64,000 nucleotides of DNA, from the NCBI GenBank assembly GCA_016708585.1, contig JADJFK010000004.1, forward strand, positions 155,115-219,114, in the 5' to 3' direction. Under the pieces are notes generated by a model. It had not been told where the DNA came from. It ran no database searches and worked only from the letters and a program-made list of their open reading frames with translations. This DNA comes from Sulfuritalea sp. (GTDB lineage Bacteria > Pseudomonadota > Gammaproteobacteria > Burkholderiales > Rhodocyclaceae). Made by a program: the position numbers and the translations under genes. Shown here piece by piece: positions 1 through 7,848 of this stretch. The number at the start of each line of letters is the position of its first letter. Position 1 is the stretch's first letter.

Positions 1-108
1 CGCACCCGGATCGAAAGCAGGCAGCTGATGCGGCAACTGATCGCCCATCACATGGGCGGCAAGCCCCTCCAGTCGCGGCGCGTATTCATCGAACTGCAGG
101 AACTTTGA
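1..108 (+). CDS. recO: DNA repair protein RecO, 3' end only
   Basis: The window opens inside a reading frame of 35 codons that ends at TGA 106-108. The residues RQLIAHHMGGKPLQSR match the C-terminal tail of RecO, which loads RecA through the RecFOR pathway (KPL.SR near the end is typical). The gene directly downstream is pdxJ, and recO-pdxJ-acpS is a standard order in beta- and gammaproteobacteria, which supports the call. Everything upstream of the tail lies outside the window. Confidence 0.85.
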   Translation, partial: RTRIESRQLMRQLIAHHMGGKPLQSRRVFIELQEL

Positions 109-148
109 CCCGTTTGCCGTTATCCTTCGATGCTCAAGCGGAGCGAAC

Positions 149-898
149 ATGATTGAACTTGGCGTAAACATTGACCATGTGGCGACGGTGCGCGAAGCGC
201 GCAAGGGCCGCGAACCCGATCCGGTCTGGGCCGCGGTCGAGGCCCACCTCGGCGGCGCCGACGGCATCACCGTGCACCTGCGCGAAGACCGCCGCCACAT
301 CCAGGACCACGACGTGCGCCGCCTGCGCGAACTGACCCACATCAAGCTCAACCTGGAGATGGCCGCCACCGACGAAATGGTCGGCATCGCCTGCGCGCTG
401 AAGCCCGAGATGGCCATGCTGGTGCCCGAAGGTCGCCACGAAATCACCACCGAAGGCGGCCTCGACGTCGCCGGGCAGGAGGCGCGCCTGCGCGACGTGG
501 TGGCGCGACTGCGCGACGCCGGCATCGTCACCAGCGCCTTCATCGACGCCGAACTGCCGCAGGTCGACGCCGCCGCGCGCATCGGCGTGCGCGTCTGCGA
601 AATCCACACCGGCCCCTACGCCCACGCCTTCTTCAACCAGGGCCGCGACAACGAGAGCCCGGCCGTACTGGCCGAGCTGGAAAAGATCCGCAAGGCCGGC
701 GCCGCGATCCGCGCCGCCGGCATGCGCTTCAACGCCGGCCATGCGCTCAACTACTTCAACGTGCAGCCGGTCGCCGCGCTGCCCGGCATCCGCGAACTGC
801 ACATCGGCCACGCCATCGTCAGCCGCGCCATCTTCGTCGGCATGCGGGAGGCCGTCGCCGAGATGAAAAGGCTCATGCGCGAGGCGCAGTGCCAGTGA
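149..898 (+). CDS. pdxJ: Pyridoxine 5'-phosphate synthase PdxJ
   Basis: PdxJ condenses 1-deoxyxylulose 5-phosphate with 3-amino-2-oxopropyl phosphate to form pyridoxine 5'-phosphate, the last step of de novo vitamin B6 synthesis in the cytoplasm. The 249-residue product starts with the family signature LGVNIDHVATVR and carries EIHTGPYA (near residue 150) and the phosphate-binding segment ELHIGHAIVSRA near the C-terminus. Its length is normal (about 243 in E. coli). The start ATG 149 follows GGAG. The stop overlaps the start of acpS by 10 bases, so the two are translationally coupled. Confidence 0.97.
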   Translation: MIELGVNIDHVATVREARKGREPDPVWAAVEAHLGGADGITVHLREDRRHIQDHDVRRLRELTHIKLNLEMAATDEMVGIACALKPEMAMLVPEGRHEITTEGGLDVAGQEARLRDVVARLRDAGIVTSAFIDAELPQVDAAARIGVRVCEIHTGPYAHAFFNQGRDNESPAVLAELEKIRKAGAAIRAAGMRFNAGHALNYFNVQPVAALPGIRELHIGHAIVSRAIFVGMREAVAEMKRLMREAQCQ

Positions 899-1272
899 TT
901 TTCGGCGTCGGTACCGACATCGTCGCCGTCGCCCGCATGGCCGACTACTTCAAGCGCCACGGCGAGCGCGGCCTGGAAAAGATGTTGGCCCCCGCCGAGC
1001 GCGAGGCCTGCTGCGCCAGCCCCGATCCCGCGCGCTTCCTTGCCAAGCGCTTCGCCGCGAAGGAGGCGCTGGGCAAGGCATTCGGCACCGGCGTGCGCGA
1101 TCCCTTGCTGTTGCCCGACATCGCCGTCGAACACGATGAACCCGGCAAGCCCTTCTTCAGCTATTCGCCCGGGCTTGCCGCGCATTTTGCCGGGCAGGGG
1201 CTCATCGCCCACCTTTCGATCAGCGACGAGCAGGACTATGCCGTCGCCTTCGTCATTCTGGAGAAGCCATGA
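889..1272 (+). CDS. acpS: Holo-[acyl-carrier-protein] synthase
   Basis: AcpS transfers the 4'-phosphopantetheine arm of coenzyme A to the serine of acyl carrier protein. The 127-residue product has the Mg-binding GVGTDIV motif near the N-terminus and the second family motif, FAAKEALGKAFGTGVR, near residue 60. The start appears to be GTG 889, inside the end of pdxJ; a second in-frame GTG lies at 895. The stop overlaps the ATG of nagZ (ATGA), so recO-pdxJ-acpS-nagZ reads as one operon. Confidence 0.95.
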   Translation: MPVIFGVGTDIVAVARMADYFKRHGERGLEKMLAPAEREACCASPDPARFLAKRFAAKEALGKAFGTGVRDPLLLPDIAVEHDEPGKPFFSYSPGLAAHFAGQGLIAHLSISDEQDYAVAFVILEKP

Positions 1273-2273
1273 AATCATTGCCGCACGGCCCGTTGATGAT
1301 CGACGTTGCCGGCCTCGAACTGACCGATGCCGAGCGCGAGCGCCTGCTGCACCCGCTGATCGGCGGCGTGATCCTGTTCAAGCACAATTATCGCGACCCG
1401 CAACAACTCACCGCCCTGTGTGCGGCGATCCATGCCCTGCGCGAACCGGCCCTGCCGATTGCCATCGACCACGAAGGCGGCCGCGTCCAGCGCTGTCGCG
1501 AAGGCTTCACCCACCTGCCGCCGATGCGCCGCCTTGGCGAGCTTTGGGATGCCGATCCCGCCGCCGCGCGCCGCGCCGCTGCCGACCTCGGCTACCTGCT
1601 GGCGGCCGAACTGCGCGCCTGCGGCGTCGACTATTCCTTCACCCCGGTGCTCGACCTCGACTGGGGCCCCAGCGGCGTCATCGGCGATCGCGCCTTCCAC
1701 GCCAACCCGGACGCCGTCGCCGAACTCGCCGGCGCCCTGATCGAAGGCCTGCGCGCCGCCGGCATGGGCTGCTGCGGCAAGCATTTCCCCGGCCACGGCT
1801 GGGTCGCCGCCGATTCGCACCTTGCCATCCCGGTCGACGAGCGCAGCCTCGCCGACATGGAGCCCGACCTGACGCCCTACCGGCGGCTGAAACTCGACGG
1901 CGTCATGCCGGCCCACGTCATCTACCCCCGGGTCGACAGCCGGCCCGCCGGTTTTTCGCCGGTCTGGCTGGAGAAGCTGCGCAGCGAATTCAAGTTCGAC
2001 GGCGTCATCTTCAGCGACGACCTGTCGATGGAGGGCGCGGCGTTTGCCGGCAACATGGTGCAGCGCGCGGAAGCCGCCTGGGCCGCCGGTTGCGACATGC
2101 TGCTGATCTGCAACGCGCCGGATGCCGTGGCCGACGTGCTGGCGCACTGGAAGCCGGCGCCGGACCCGGTGCGTGCGGCGAGGATCGCGCGAATCATGCC
2201 GGACCCGGCATCGGGTCAGGATGCCATGCGCTGCGCCGCGGCAAGGACGGTGGCAAAAAGCCTGTTCGCATAG
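1269..2273 (+). CDS. nagZ: Beta-N-acetylhexosaminidase NagZ (peptidoglycan recycling)
   Basis: This cytoplasmic glycoside hydrolase family 3 enzyme removes N-acetylglucosamine from anhydro-muropeptides. The 334-residue protein has the family motif GKHFPGHG near residue 170 and the catalytic loop SDDLSMEG near residue 250, where the Asp is the nucleophile. It is a single-domain NagZ of usual length. The ATG overlaps the acpS stop by four bases. nagZ following acpS is common in betaproteobacteria. Confidence 0.95.
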   Translation: MKSLPHGPLMIDVAGLELTDAERERLLHPLIGGVILFKHNYRDPQQLTALCAAIHALREPALPIAIDHEGGRVQRCREGFTHLPPMRRLGELWDADPAAARRAAADLGYLLAAELRACGVDYSFTPVLDLDWGPSGVIGDRAFHANPDAVAELAGALIEGLRAAGMGCCGKHFPGHGWVAADSHLAIPVDERSLADMEPDLTPYRRLKLDGVMPAHVIYPRVDSRPAGFSPVWLEKLRSEFKFDGVIFSDDLSMEGAAFAGNMVQRAEAAWAAGCDMLLICNAPDAVADVLAHWKPAPDPVRAARIARIMPDPASGQDAMRCAAARTVAKSLFA

Positions 2274-2367
2274 AGTAAACTCGGCCGGTCGGGTCAGCGT
2301 TCGCCGGGATCGTACGGGTCCGGCAATTCCGCTCCCCCATTGCAGCGAAGCACCAAACCTGGAGTAA

Positions 2368-5100
2368 ATGCACGCCATGGCTCTGGTATATAGCAAAACC
2401 CCGAAAGGGGTTCGCGAAACGACAGGCAAGACCAGCGACCTCGAACCGGAGATGCTCGAGGTCTTGCGGGCCTGCAAGGACAACCAGACCGCGGACGAAA
2501 TCGCCGCCGCGTGGCCGGAGGCGGAGCGCAAGACGATCGTCTGGGCGGTCGGCGAACTGGCCGGCGCGGGTTACCTGCGCGAGCTTTTCGTCGAGCGCCG
2601 CCCGGCTCCCGGCCCGGCGGCCGACGCCGGCATGGACCTGGATTTTTCGTCCATCACCAGTACGCCGACACCCCCGGCCAAACCGCCTCCAGCCGAGGCG
2701 CCCAACGACGCCGAGGAACGGGCACGGCGCGAAGCGGAAGAAAAGATCCGGCGCGAAATAGTGGAAAAGGCCCGCATCGACGCCGAGGAACGGGCACGGC
2801 GCGACGCGGAAGAAAAGATCCGGCGCCAGGCCGAAGAGAAGGTCCGCCGCGAACTCGATGAAAAGGCCCGCCGCGAAGCCGAGGAAAAAGCCCGGATCGA
2901 CGCCGAGGAACGTGCGCGGCGCGACGCGGAAGAAAAGATCCGGCGCCAGGCCGAAGAGAAGGTCCGCCGCGAACTCGATGAAAAGGCCCGCCGCGAAGCC
3001 GAGGAAAAGGCGCGCATCGAGGCGGAAGAGCGGGCGCGGCGCGACGCGGAAGAAAAGATCCGGCGCCAGGCCGAAGAGAAGGTCCGCCGCGAACTCGATG
3101 AAAAGGCCCGCCGCGAAGCCGAGGAAAAGGCCCGCATCGACGCCGAGGAACGTGCGCGGCGCGAAGCGGAAGAGAAAGTCCGGCGCCAGGCCGAAGAGAA
3201 AGCCCGCCGCGAAGCCGAGGAAAAGGCGCGCATCGAGGCCGAGGAGCGGGCGCGCATCGAGGCGGAAGAACGGGCGCGGCGCGAAGCGGAAGAAAAAGTC
3301 CGCCGCGAAGCCGAGGAAAAGGCCCGCCGCGAAGCCGAAGAAAAGGCGAAACGCGCAGCAGTCGAAAAGATTCGCCGCGAGGCGCTGGAAAAGTTCCGCC
3401 GCGAGGAGGAGGAGAAAGCCCGGCGCGCGGCCGAGGAAAAGGCGCGCATCGAGGCCGAGGAACGCGCGCGCATCGAAGCCGAAGAACGGGCGCGCATCGA
3501 AGCCGAAGAACGGGCGCGGCGCGAGGCGGAAGAAAAACTGCGGCGCGAGGCGGAAGAAAAGCTGCGGCGCGAAGCCGAGGAAAAGGCCCGCATCGAGGCC
3601 GAGGAACGGGCGCGGCGCGAAGCGGAAGAAAAACTGCGGCGCGAGGCCGAGGAAAAGGCGCGCCGCGAGGCCGAGGAACAGGCGCGGCGCGAAGCCGAGG
3701 AAAAGGCCCGCATCGAGGCCGAGGAACGGGCGCGCATCGAGGCCGAAGAACGGGCGCGGCGCGAAGCGGAAGAAAAGCTGCGCCGCGAGGCCGAGGAAAA
3801 AGCCCGCCGCAAGGCCGAGGAAAAGGCCCGTCGCGAGGCGGAGGAAAAGGCCCGGCTGGAGGAGGAGGAACGCGACCGGGAGCGGATCCGGCAGCGGGTG
3901 CTGGAGCGCCAGGCGACCCGCAAGCGCCAGTCGCGCGTGGTGGCGGTGGTGCTCGCCATCGTCCTGCCGATTGCCGCCCTGTACCTGATCAGGTTCGTGC
4001 CCCTCGACGGCAAGCGCCAGGCCTTCGAGACCATGGCCGCCAGCGCCCTGGGTGTCGGCGTCAAGGCGGGTCGCGCGCATGTCGAACTGGTGCCCAAAGC
4101 CAGGCTCATCGTCGAAGACGTCATCCTCGGCGATGGGGATACGGGTGCGAAGGTCAAGCGCGTGGTCCTCGGCGCGCCGTTCTCGGTGCTGTGGGGGATG
4201 CCCGCCGAGTTCGATTCCCTGCACCTCGACGAAGCCCGGTTGCCGCTCCCCGCGCTGATGAACCTGCTGGGCACGGGCAGCGGCAAGCTGCCGCTCACGG
4301 CGGGCGCATTCACCGCCAGTGGCCTGGTCCTCGCCACCGAGCCGAATCTGCTGCCGCCGCTGGGGGTCGAAGCCAAGGTGTCGGCTGGACAGCTGGTGGA
4401 ATTCACCGCGCAAGCCAACGACGCCGATTCGGGCAAGGTCACGCTGGGCGGAACGCGCGGAACCGGCGCCTGGACGGTAAACCTGGCTGCGGAACGCTTC
4501 GACCTGCCGTTTGCAGCAAAGCTCAAGCTGACCGACTTCTCCGCCAACGGGCAGCTGTCGCCCGACCGCCTGGCCATAAGCGGGTTCAAGGGCTGGCTGC
4601 ACAGCGGGGAATTCGGCGGCAGCGCGACGCTGACCTGGCAGGGGAACTGGAAGCTCGGCGGCAAGATTGCGGCAACACGCGCCAGCGCGGCCGGGGTTGC
4701 GCCGGGCTGGTTCAAGGATGGCGTGTTCGATGCGCAGGGCGAGGTCGTCGGCGTTGCCGCGAAGGTCCAGGAACTGCTGCCCAAGGCACAGGTCCAGGCG
4801 CAGGTCACCATGTCGCGCGGGGTTCTCGCCGGCGTCGACTTCGACCGGCTGTTGCAGGGCCAGGGCCAGGGCGAGCAGTTCGCCTTCGAATCGCTCAAGG
4901 CCAACCTGCTCTACGACGCCGGACGCATCGAAGCTTCGGAGATCCGGCTCACCGCGGGCGAACTGGTCGCCACCGGCGCGGTTTCCATCGCCGCCGACCA
5001 GAGCGCGCGCGGCCGGGCCGCCGTCGAGGTGAAGTCGGCGCGCCTCAGCGCACGCCTGTCGATCGGCGGAACCGCCGCGGCCCCGCGCTACCAGCGCTGA
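2368..5100 (+). CDS. Giant charged coiled-coil membrane protein with AsmA-like C-terminal domain
   Basis: No named family is recognised for the whole 910-residue protein. Residues 1-80 look like a small winged-helix-type domain (LEVLRACKDNQTADEIAAAW). Residues about 110-515 are an almost pure Glu/Arg/Lys/Ala coil built from EEKARREAEE- and EEKARIEAEE-like units. Residues about 522-545 form one membrane helix, and the remaining 365 residues resemble the AsmA family seen in envelope proteins. The likely topology is coil in the cytoplasm and AsmA-like part in the periplasm (inference). GGAG 2361-2364 lies close to ATG 2368; ATG 2377 is an alternative start. It stands alone after nagZ. Confidence 0.75.
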   Translation: MHAMALVYSKTPKGVRETTGKTSDLEPEMLEVLRACKDNQTADEIAAAWPEAERKTIVWAVGELAGAGYLRELFVERRPAPGPAADAGMDLDFSSITSTPTPPAKPPPAEAPNDAEERARREAEEKIRREIVEKARIDAEERARRDAEEKIRRQAEEKVRRELDEKARREAEEKARIDAEERARRDAEEKIRRQAEEKVRRELDEKARREAEEKARIEAEERARRDAEEKIRRQAEEKVRRELDEKARREAEEKARIDAEERARREAEEKVRRQAEEKARREAEEKARIEAEERARIEAEERARREAEEKVRREAEEKARREAEEKAKRAAVEKIRREALEKFRREEEEKARRAAEEKARIEAEERARIEAEERARIEAEERARREAEEKLRREAEEKLRREAEEKARIEAEERARREAEEKLRREAEEKARREAEEQARREAEEKARIEAEERARIEAEERARREAEEKLRREAEEKARRKAEEKARREAEEKARLEEEERDRERIRQRVLERQATRKRQSRVVAVVLAIVLPIAALYLIRFVPLDGKRQAFETMAASALGVGVKAGRAHVELVPKARLIVEDVILGDGDTGAKVKRVVLGAPFSVLWGMPAEFDSLHLDEARLPLPALMNLLGTGSGKLPLTAGAFTASGLVLATEPNLLPPLGVEAKVSAGQLVEFTAQANDADSGKVTLGGTRGTGAWTVNLAAERFDLPFAAKLKLTDFSANGQLSPDRLAISGFKGWLHSGEFGGSATLTWQGNWKLGGKIAATRASAAGVAPGWFKDGVFDAQGEVVGVAAKVQELLPKAQVQAQVTMSRGVLAGVDFDRLLQGQGQGEQFAFESLKANLLYDAGRIEASEIRLTAGELVATGAVSIAADQSARGRAAVEVKSARLSARLSIGGTAAAPRYQR
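2761..3180 (+). repeat. Near-perfect 120-bp tandem repeat inside the coiled-coil gene
   Basis: Three successive 120-bp units (2761-2880, 2881-3000, 3001-3120) are nearly identical, and a partial fourth follows. Each encodes 40 residues. Within the units about 90 bp are base-for-base identical, including synonymous positions, so recent DNA duplication rather than protein selection explains them. The more diverged Glu/Arg-rich repeats continue to about 3880. Confidence 0.9.
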
Positions 5101-5133
5101 GCGCACGGCGCGGCGGGCGGGCGCCGGCGCCGG

Positions 5134-5619
5134 TCAGGGGCGGGCCAGGTAGGCCGCCCGGATCGCTTCGATCCTCTCCCGGTTCACCCCGAAATCCTCG
5201 CGCCCGAGGCGGCTGGCGCTGCGCAGGTCGATCACGCCGAGCGCCGGATTCGCCCAGAACTCCAGGTCATCGACGAATTTCATCCAGCGTGTCTCCGCTT
5301 CGGCATGGAGGTAGTCCGGCCGTCGTTCCACCACCCTGACGCCCGGCATCGACGCCAGCACGGCGGCGAGCGCCTGCAGCGAGCCGTCTGCAGAGCCGTG
5401 CTGCAGCGGCAGCGGCTTGATGTCCGCATAGGCCCGCTGCGGATGCTGCGGGTACAGCGCGGCCTGGCTGGAAACGCTGTTGCGGGTTGGCGCGGGCGGT
5501 TTGAGGCGGCCATTGCTGATGCCGATGTCGGCGGGACGACTGCCGCCGAAAATGCCGACCTGGATCGCGATCACCAACGCCACGAGCATGCCGCAGAATA
5601 CGAAGAGCACGGTTTTCAT
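5134..5619 (-). CDS. DUF1499 family protein with N-terminal membrane anchor
   Basis: The 161-residue product begins MKTVLFVFCGMLVALVIAI, a single hydrophobic anchor. It continues with the DUF1499 pattern of a short conserved domain (LPLQHGSADGSLQALAAVL, the middle segment RRPDYLHAEAETRWMKFVDD, and VIDLRSASRLGREDFGVNRERI at the end). The function of DUF1499 is unknown. I chose ATG 5619 rather than longer in-frame starts because the anchor begins there and upstream codons overlap the neighbouring gene. It is convergent with the coiled-coil gene and lies 49 bases after the isochorismatase-like gene. Confidence 0.8.
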   Translation of the reverse strand: MKTVLFVFCGMLVALVIAIQVGIFGGSRPADIGISNGRLKPPAPTRNSVSSQAALYPQHPQRAYADIKPLPLQHGSADGSLQALAAVLASMPGVRVVERRPDYLHAEAETRWMKFVDDLEFWANPALGVIDLRSASRLGREDFGVNRERIEAIRAAYLARP

Positions 5620-5668
5620 TCGCGGGATGGCCGCGTGGCGTCGCGCGGTGTCCGCGTGAACTGCCGGA

Positions 5669-6217
5669 TCAGAGCCCGGCGCATATTTCTTCCACGGACA
5701 GCACCCGTGCGAACAGGCCATTGAGCGCGGCAAGAAATGCGGTTTGCACGTTCTCCGCGGATACGGTGGCGCCACCGAATGACAGTGCCTTCGTCGCGCA
5801 CGCATCATGCGCCAGAAGGCACTGGAAGCCCAGGTCGGCAGCGGCGCGCGTGCTTGTGTCGATGCACATCTGGGTCATCATGCCGGCGATGACAAGCCGG
5901 GTGACCTCATGCCGGCGCAGATGTTCGAGCAGCGGTGTGTCACGGAAGCTGTTCGGGAAATTCTTCCGCAACACCGTTTCGCCGGCATGCGGCGCCACGC
6001 ATTCGTGTATTTGAACTCCCGCCGTATCCGGCAGGAAGAAGCTCGCGCCCGGCCGCGTCGAGATGTGCTGGACGTGGATGATCGGCAGGGATTTCTGCCT
6101 GAATGCGTGGAGCAGCTTCCCGGCCCGGGCGCCGGCCTGCGGGCTGCCGACCAGTTCCATGGCCCCGCCGGGGAAGTAGTCATTTTGAATGTCGATGAGC
6201 AGCAATGCGGTAGTCAT
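5669..6217 (-). CDS. Isochorismatase-family cysteine hydrolase
   Basis: The 182-residue protein has the Rossmann-like core and the Asp-Lys-Cys catalytic triad of the family: D9 in LLLIDIQND, K85 in LRKNFPNSF and C118 in GMMTQMCIDTSTR. Members hydrolyse amides or related bonds (nicotinamidase-like); the substrate here cannot be told. The start codon is only eight bases from the end of an attC-like site (6225-6293). The gene may therefore be, or have been, an integron cassette, but I see no attC-like site after its stop, so this is inference. Confidence 0.88.
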   Translation of the reverse strand: MTTALLLIDIQNDYFPGGAMELVGSPQAGARAGKLLHAFRQKSLPIIHVQHISTRPGASFFLPDTAGVQIHECVAPHAGETVLRKNFPNSFRDTPLLEHLRRHEVTRLVIAGMMTQMCIDTSTRAAADLGFQCLLAHDACATKALSFGGATVSAENVQTAFLAALNGLFARVLSVEEICAGL

Positions 6218-6224
6218 GGGGGGC

Positions 6225-6293
6225 CTTTAACGTGGGTGTGCCCGGCGCTGCGCGGCTTCATCGCGCAGCGTCCCCTGCACCGCAGGGTTGGGG
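6225..6293 (-). other. attC-like site D (degenerate)
   Basis: This 69-bp site has the same length and spacing as the clearer sites at 7165 and 7849. Read on the minus strand it starts CCCCAAC and ends GTTAAAG, close to the RYYYAAC/GTTRRRY core pair of integron recombination sites. Between them lies a long imperfect hairpin whose arms contain CGCTGCGCG and CGCGCAGCG around a seven-base loop. It shares CGATGAA and the GGGGACGC segment with site C. Calling it attC is inference from form only. Confidence 0.5.
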
Positions 6294-6354
6294 GGGCGGC
6301 TCCATTTCGGATTCACTCGTACCTGTGGGCAGTAGGCGGAAGCAGACCTGAGGC

Positions 6355-6380
6355 AAAAGTCGGCGCTGGCGATACGGCGA
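6355..6380 (+). repeat. Dispersed 26-bp repeat, copy in cassette array
   Basis: This copy matches the consensus exactly: AAAA, then core GTCGGCGCTGGCGATACGG, then CGA. It sits in non-coding DNA between attC-like sites D and C. Confidence 0.9.
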
Positions 6381-6473
6381 CTCGAGAACTCCGATGATGA
6401 AATGACGAATGGTGCGATTCAGGTCGCGCCATTCGGGGTTGATTTTGCGGGTCGAAAAAGGGCTTTTCTACAG

Positions 6474-6543
6474 CTTCAACGTCGAAGTTCAGGGGCGCGA
6501 CGCAGATTCATCGCGGCGCGTCCCCTGGGACGACGGGTTCGGC
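6474..6543 (-). other. attC-like site C
   Basis: The site is 70 bp, read on the minus strand from GCCGAAC to GTTGAAG. Inner arms CCAGGGG and CCCCTGAA pair to make the folded structure expected of an integron attC. It begins seven bases after the brnA stop codon, as in cassettes. The 180 bases between this site and site D hold only the 26-bp repeat and no convincing ORF. Confidence 0.65.
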
Positions 6544-6550
6544 CACATAC

Positions 6551-6850
6551 TTATGCACTGCGGGAATGGCGAGCTACGTACTGACGCAGCACGCCATCCA
6601 TGCGCGATTGCCAGCCGTCACCGGTTGACTTGAAGTAGGCAACGACCTCGGGGCTGTAGCGCACCGATACCAGCAGCTTCTTGTTTTCGGACTTCGGCCG
6701 CCCGCGCAATGACTTCAAGGGAACCATTGCCTTTAGCTGAGTAGGTGTGAGTGGCTGTGCATCTGGATCGCTTTTGGCTGCCGCGGTAATGGCCTTGTCT
6801 TCGGCCGCGGTCGGCATGCGAACAGCTGGGCGCTTAGAGACTTTCAACAT
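6551..6850 (-). CDS. brnA: BrnA-type antitoxin
   Basis: The 99-residue protein has a basic, disordered N-terminal half and a C-terminal ribbon-helix-helix-like part (LLVSVRYSPEVVAYFKSTGDGWQSRMDGVLRQYV), the pattern of BrnA antitoxins. BrnA neutralises the BrnT ribonuclease and represses the operon. It follows brnT with a 17-base overlap, the usual toxin-first BrnTA order. Its stop lies seven bases before an attC-like site. Confidence 0.88.
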   Translation of the reverse strand: MLKVSKRPAVRMPTAAEDKAITAAAKSDPDAQPLTPTQLKAMVPLKSLRGRPKSENKKLLVSVRYSPEVVAYFKSTGDGWQSRMDGVLRQYVARHSRSA

Positions 6851-7103
6851 AGTGCTTCACCTCACGACGATTGGCGCGGCGAAGGCTGATGATCCTTCGC
6901 ACATTGCCACGATCTACAAAGGCCACGCAGTACAGGATTTCGGTGTTCGGAGCGAGCGCGATCATTCGCATCTCGTTGTACTCGAACCGTTCATCAACCC
7001 ACACCAGCGCGGCTTCCCAATCGAGTTCGACCGCCATGAGCAAGGACACGCCGTGTTTCGCTTGGTTTGCCTCATCCTTGGCTGGATCGAATTCGATACG
7101 CAT
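6834..7103 (-). CDS. brnT: BrnT-type ribonuclease toxin
   Basis: The 89-residue product opens with the BrnT signature FDPAKDEANQAKHGVSL and ends RIISLRRANRREVKHY, matching this RelE-fold toxin family. BrnT is an mRNA-cleaving ribonuclease held in check by BrnA. The start ATG 7103 lies only six bases from the -10 box of a good promoter (7109-7137), so its transcript may be leaderless. ATG 7107 is out of frame. Confidence 0.9.
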   Translation of the reverse strand: MRIEFDPAKDEANQAKHGVSLLMAVELDWEAALVWVDERFEYNEMRMIALAPNTEILYCVAFVDRGNVRRIISLRRANRREVKHYVESL

Positions 7104-7108
7104 GCATT

Positions 7109-7137
7109 ACTGTAGCTACACTAATTTCGATTGTCAA
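7109..7137 (-). promoter_or_regulatory. Sigma70 promoter and operator of brnTA
   Basis: On the minus strand TTGACA (7132-7137) and TACAGT (7109-7114) are separated by 17 bases. The perfect palindrome TGTAGCTACA (7111-7120) overlaps the -10 box and is a likely BrnA operator. Confidence 0.75.
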
Positions 7138-7164
7138 ACGGGCGGTGGTGCGCGCTTCTATGGG

Positions 7165-7233
7165 GCCGAACGTTCAAGTTCAGGGGGCTGCTCAGGCCTT
7201 ATTGTGCAGATCCCCTGGAACGAGGGGTTCGGC
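7165..7233 (-). other. attC-like site B
   Basis: This 69-bp site is bounded by GCCGAAC and GTTCGGC (minus-strand reading). Inner complementary arms GTTCCAGGGG and CCCCCTGAAC flank a central loop. It begins four bases after the higA stop and ends 61 bases before brnT, the arrangement of an integron gene cassette. It is about 75% identical to site A across its whole length. Confidence 0.72.
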
Positions 7234-7236
7234 GTC

Positions 7237-7521
7237 TTAGGCCGCAAGCTTGACAACCTTCAGGGCTTTACGCCCTTGCTCGGCGTGCCAGAGGTCATAC
7301 TGGACCTGCTGACTCAGCCAACTTTCGGCGCTGGTGTTAAACGCGATGGATAGACGTATCGCCATCTCGGGGCTGATACCAGAACGCCCGTTAAGGATGG
7401 CGGAAAGCGTCTTGCGGCTTACGCCCAAACCTTCGGCGGCCTCGGTAACCGTAAGACCGACCGGTTCCAAGCACAGAGCCTTGATGATTTCACCCGGGTG
7501 GGGGGGATTGTGCATGCGCAT
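7237..7521 (-). CDS. higA: HigA-family antitoxin (Xre-type helix-turn-helix)
   Basis: The 94-residue protein is an HigA/VapI-type antitoxin. It has the N-terminal PPHPGEIIKALCLEP motif and a helix-turn-helix in LTVTEAAEGLGVSRKTLSAIL, followed by ISPEMAIRLSIAF. It binds the HigB toxin and should repress the operon. It lies 11 bases after higB. The stop is four bases from attC-like site B. Confidence 0.9.
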   Translation of the reverse strand: MRMHNPPHPGEIIKALCLEPVGLTVTEAAEGLGVSRKTLSAILNGRSGISPEMAIRLSIAFNTSAESWLSQQVQYDLWHAEQGRKALKVVKLAA

Positions 7522-7532
7522 AGTAATTGACC

Positions 7533-7811
7533 TCAGTGATAGTCCTCATAGTCCACCAGTTCGACATCTCTTCCCACGAACTGAAACGTGACCCGCCAGT
7601 TGCCGCTCACCCACACCGACCACACGCCTTTGCGCTCGCCCTTAAGCGCGTGGAGGCGTAAACCGGCCAAGTCCATATCTCGGGCGGCGGTGGCCACATT
7701 GAGCCGACCGAGGATGAGTCGTAGCCGCTCGGCGTGTTGGGCCTGAATGCCCGACTTCGACCCGTGCTCGAAAAAGCGCGCCAAGCCTTTGTGTTTGAAA
7801 CTGAGAATCAT
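7533..7811 (-). CDS. higB: HigB-family ribonuclease toxin
   Basis: The 92-residue RelE-fold protein has the HigB pattern: FKHKGLARFFEHGSKSGI at the N-terminus, LHALKGERKGVWSVWVSGNWR in the middle and the closing segment VELVDYEDYH. HigB cleaves translated mRNA on the ribosome. It is the first gene of the pair, as usual for higBA. ATG 7811 lies six bases from the -10 box of its own promoter, which suggests leaderless translation. Confidence 0.92.
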   Translation of the reverse strand: MILSFKHKGLARFFEHGSKSGIQAQHAERLRLILGRLNVATAARDMDLAGLRLHALKGERKGVWSVWVSGNWRVTFQFVGRDVELVDYEDYH

Positions 7812-7816
7812 GCGCT

Positions 7817-7845
7817 ATCGTAACCTGACACGTTACAGATTACAA
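7817..7845 (-). promoter_or_regulatory. Sigma70 promoter and operator of higBA
   Basis: On the minus strand TTGTAA (7840-7845) and TACGAT (7817-7822) are 17 bases apart. An inverted repeat with GTAAC/GTTAC arms (7820-7836) fills the spacer and -10 box and is a likely HigA operator. The promoter starts three bases after attC-like site A, so the cassette carries its own promoter. Confidence 0.72.
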
Positions 7846-7848
7846 GAC

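Noticed and set aside
2700..3880. Possible CRISPR or satellite array
   Set aside because: Repeats are coding, in frame and of 120-bp period with no unique spacers; there are no cas genes.
2194..5106. Very long antisense frame (970 codons) with Phe/Leu-rich repeats opposite the coiled-coil gene
   Set aside because: It is the reverse complement of the tandem Glu/Arg-rich repeats in GC-rich DNA; it has no family features and the sense frame has a domain structure.
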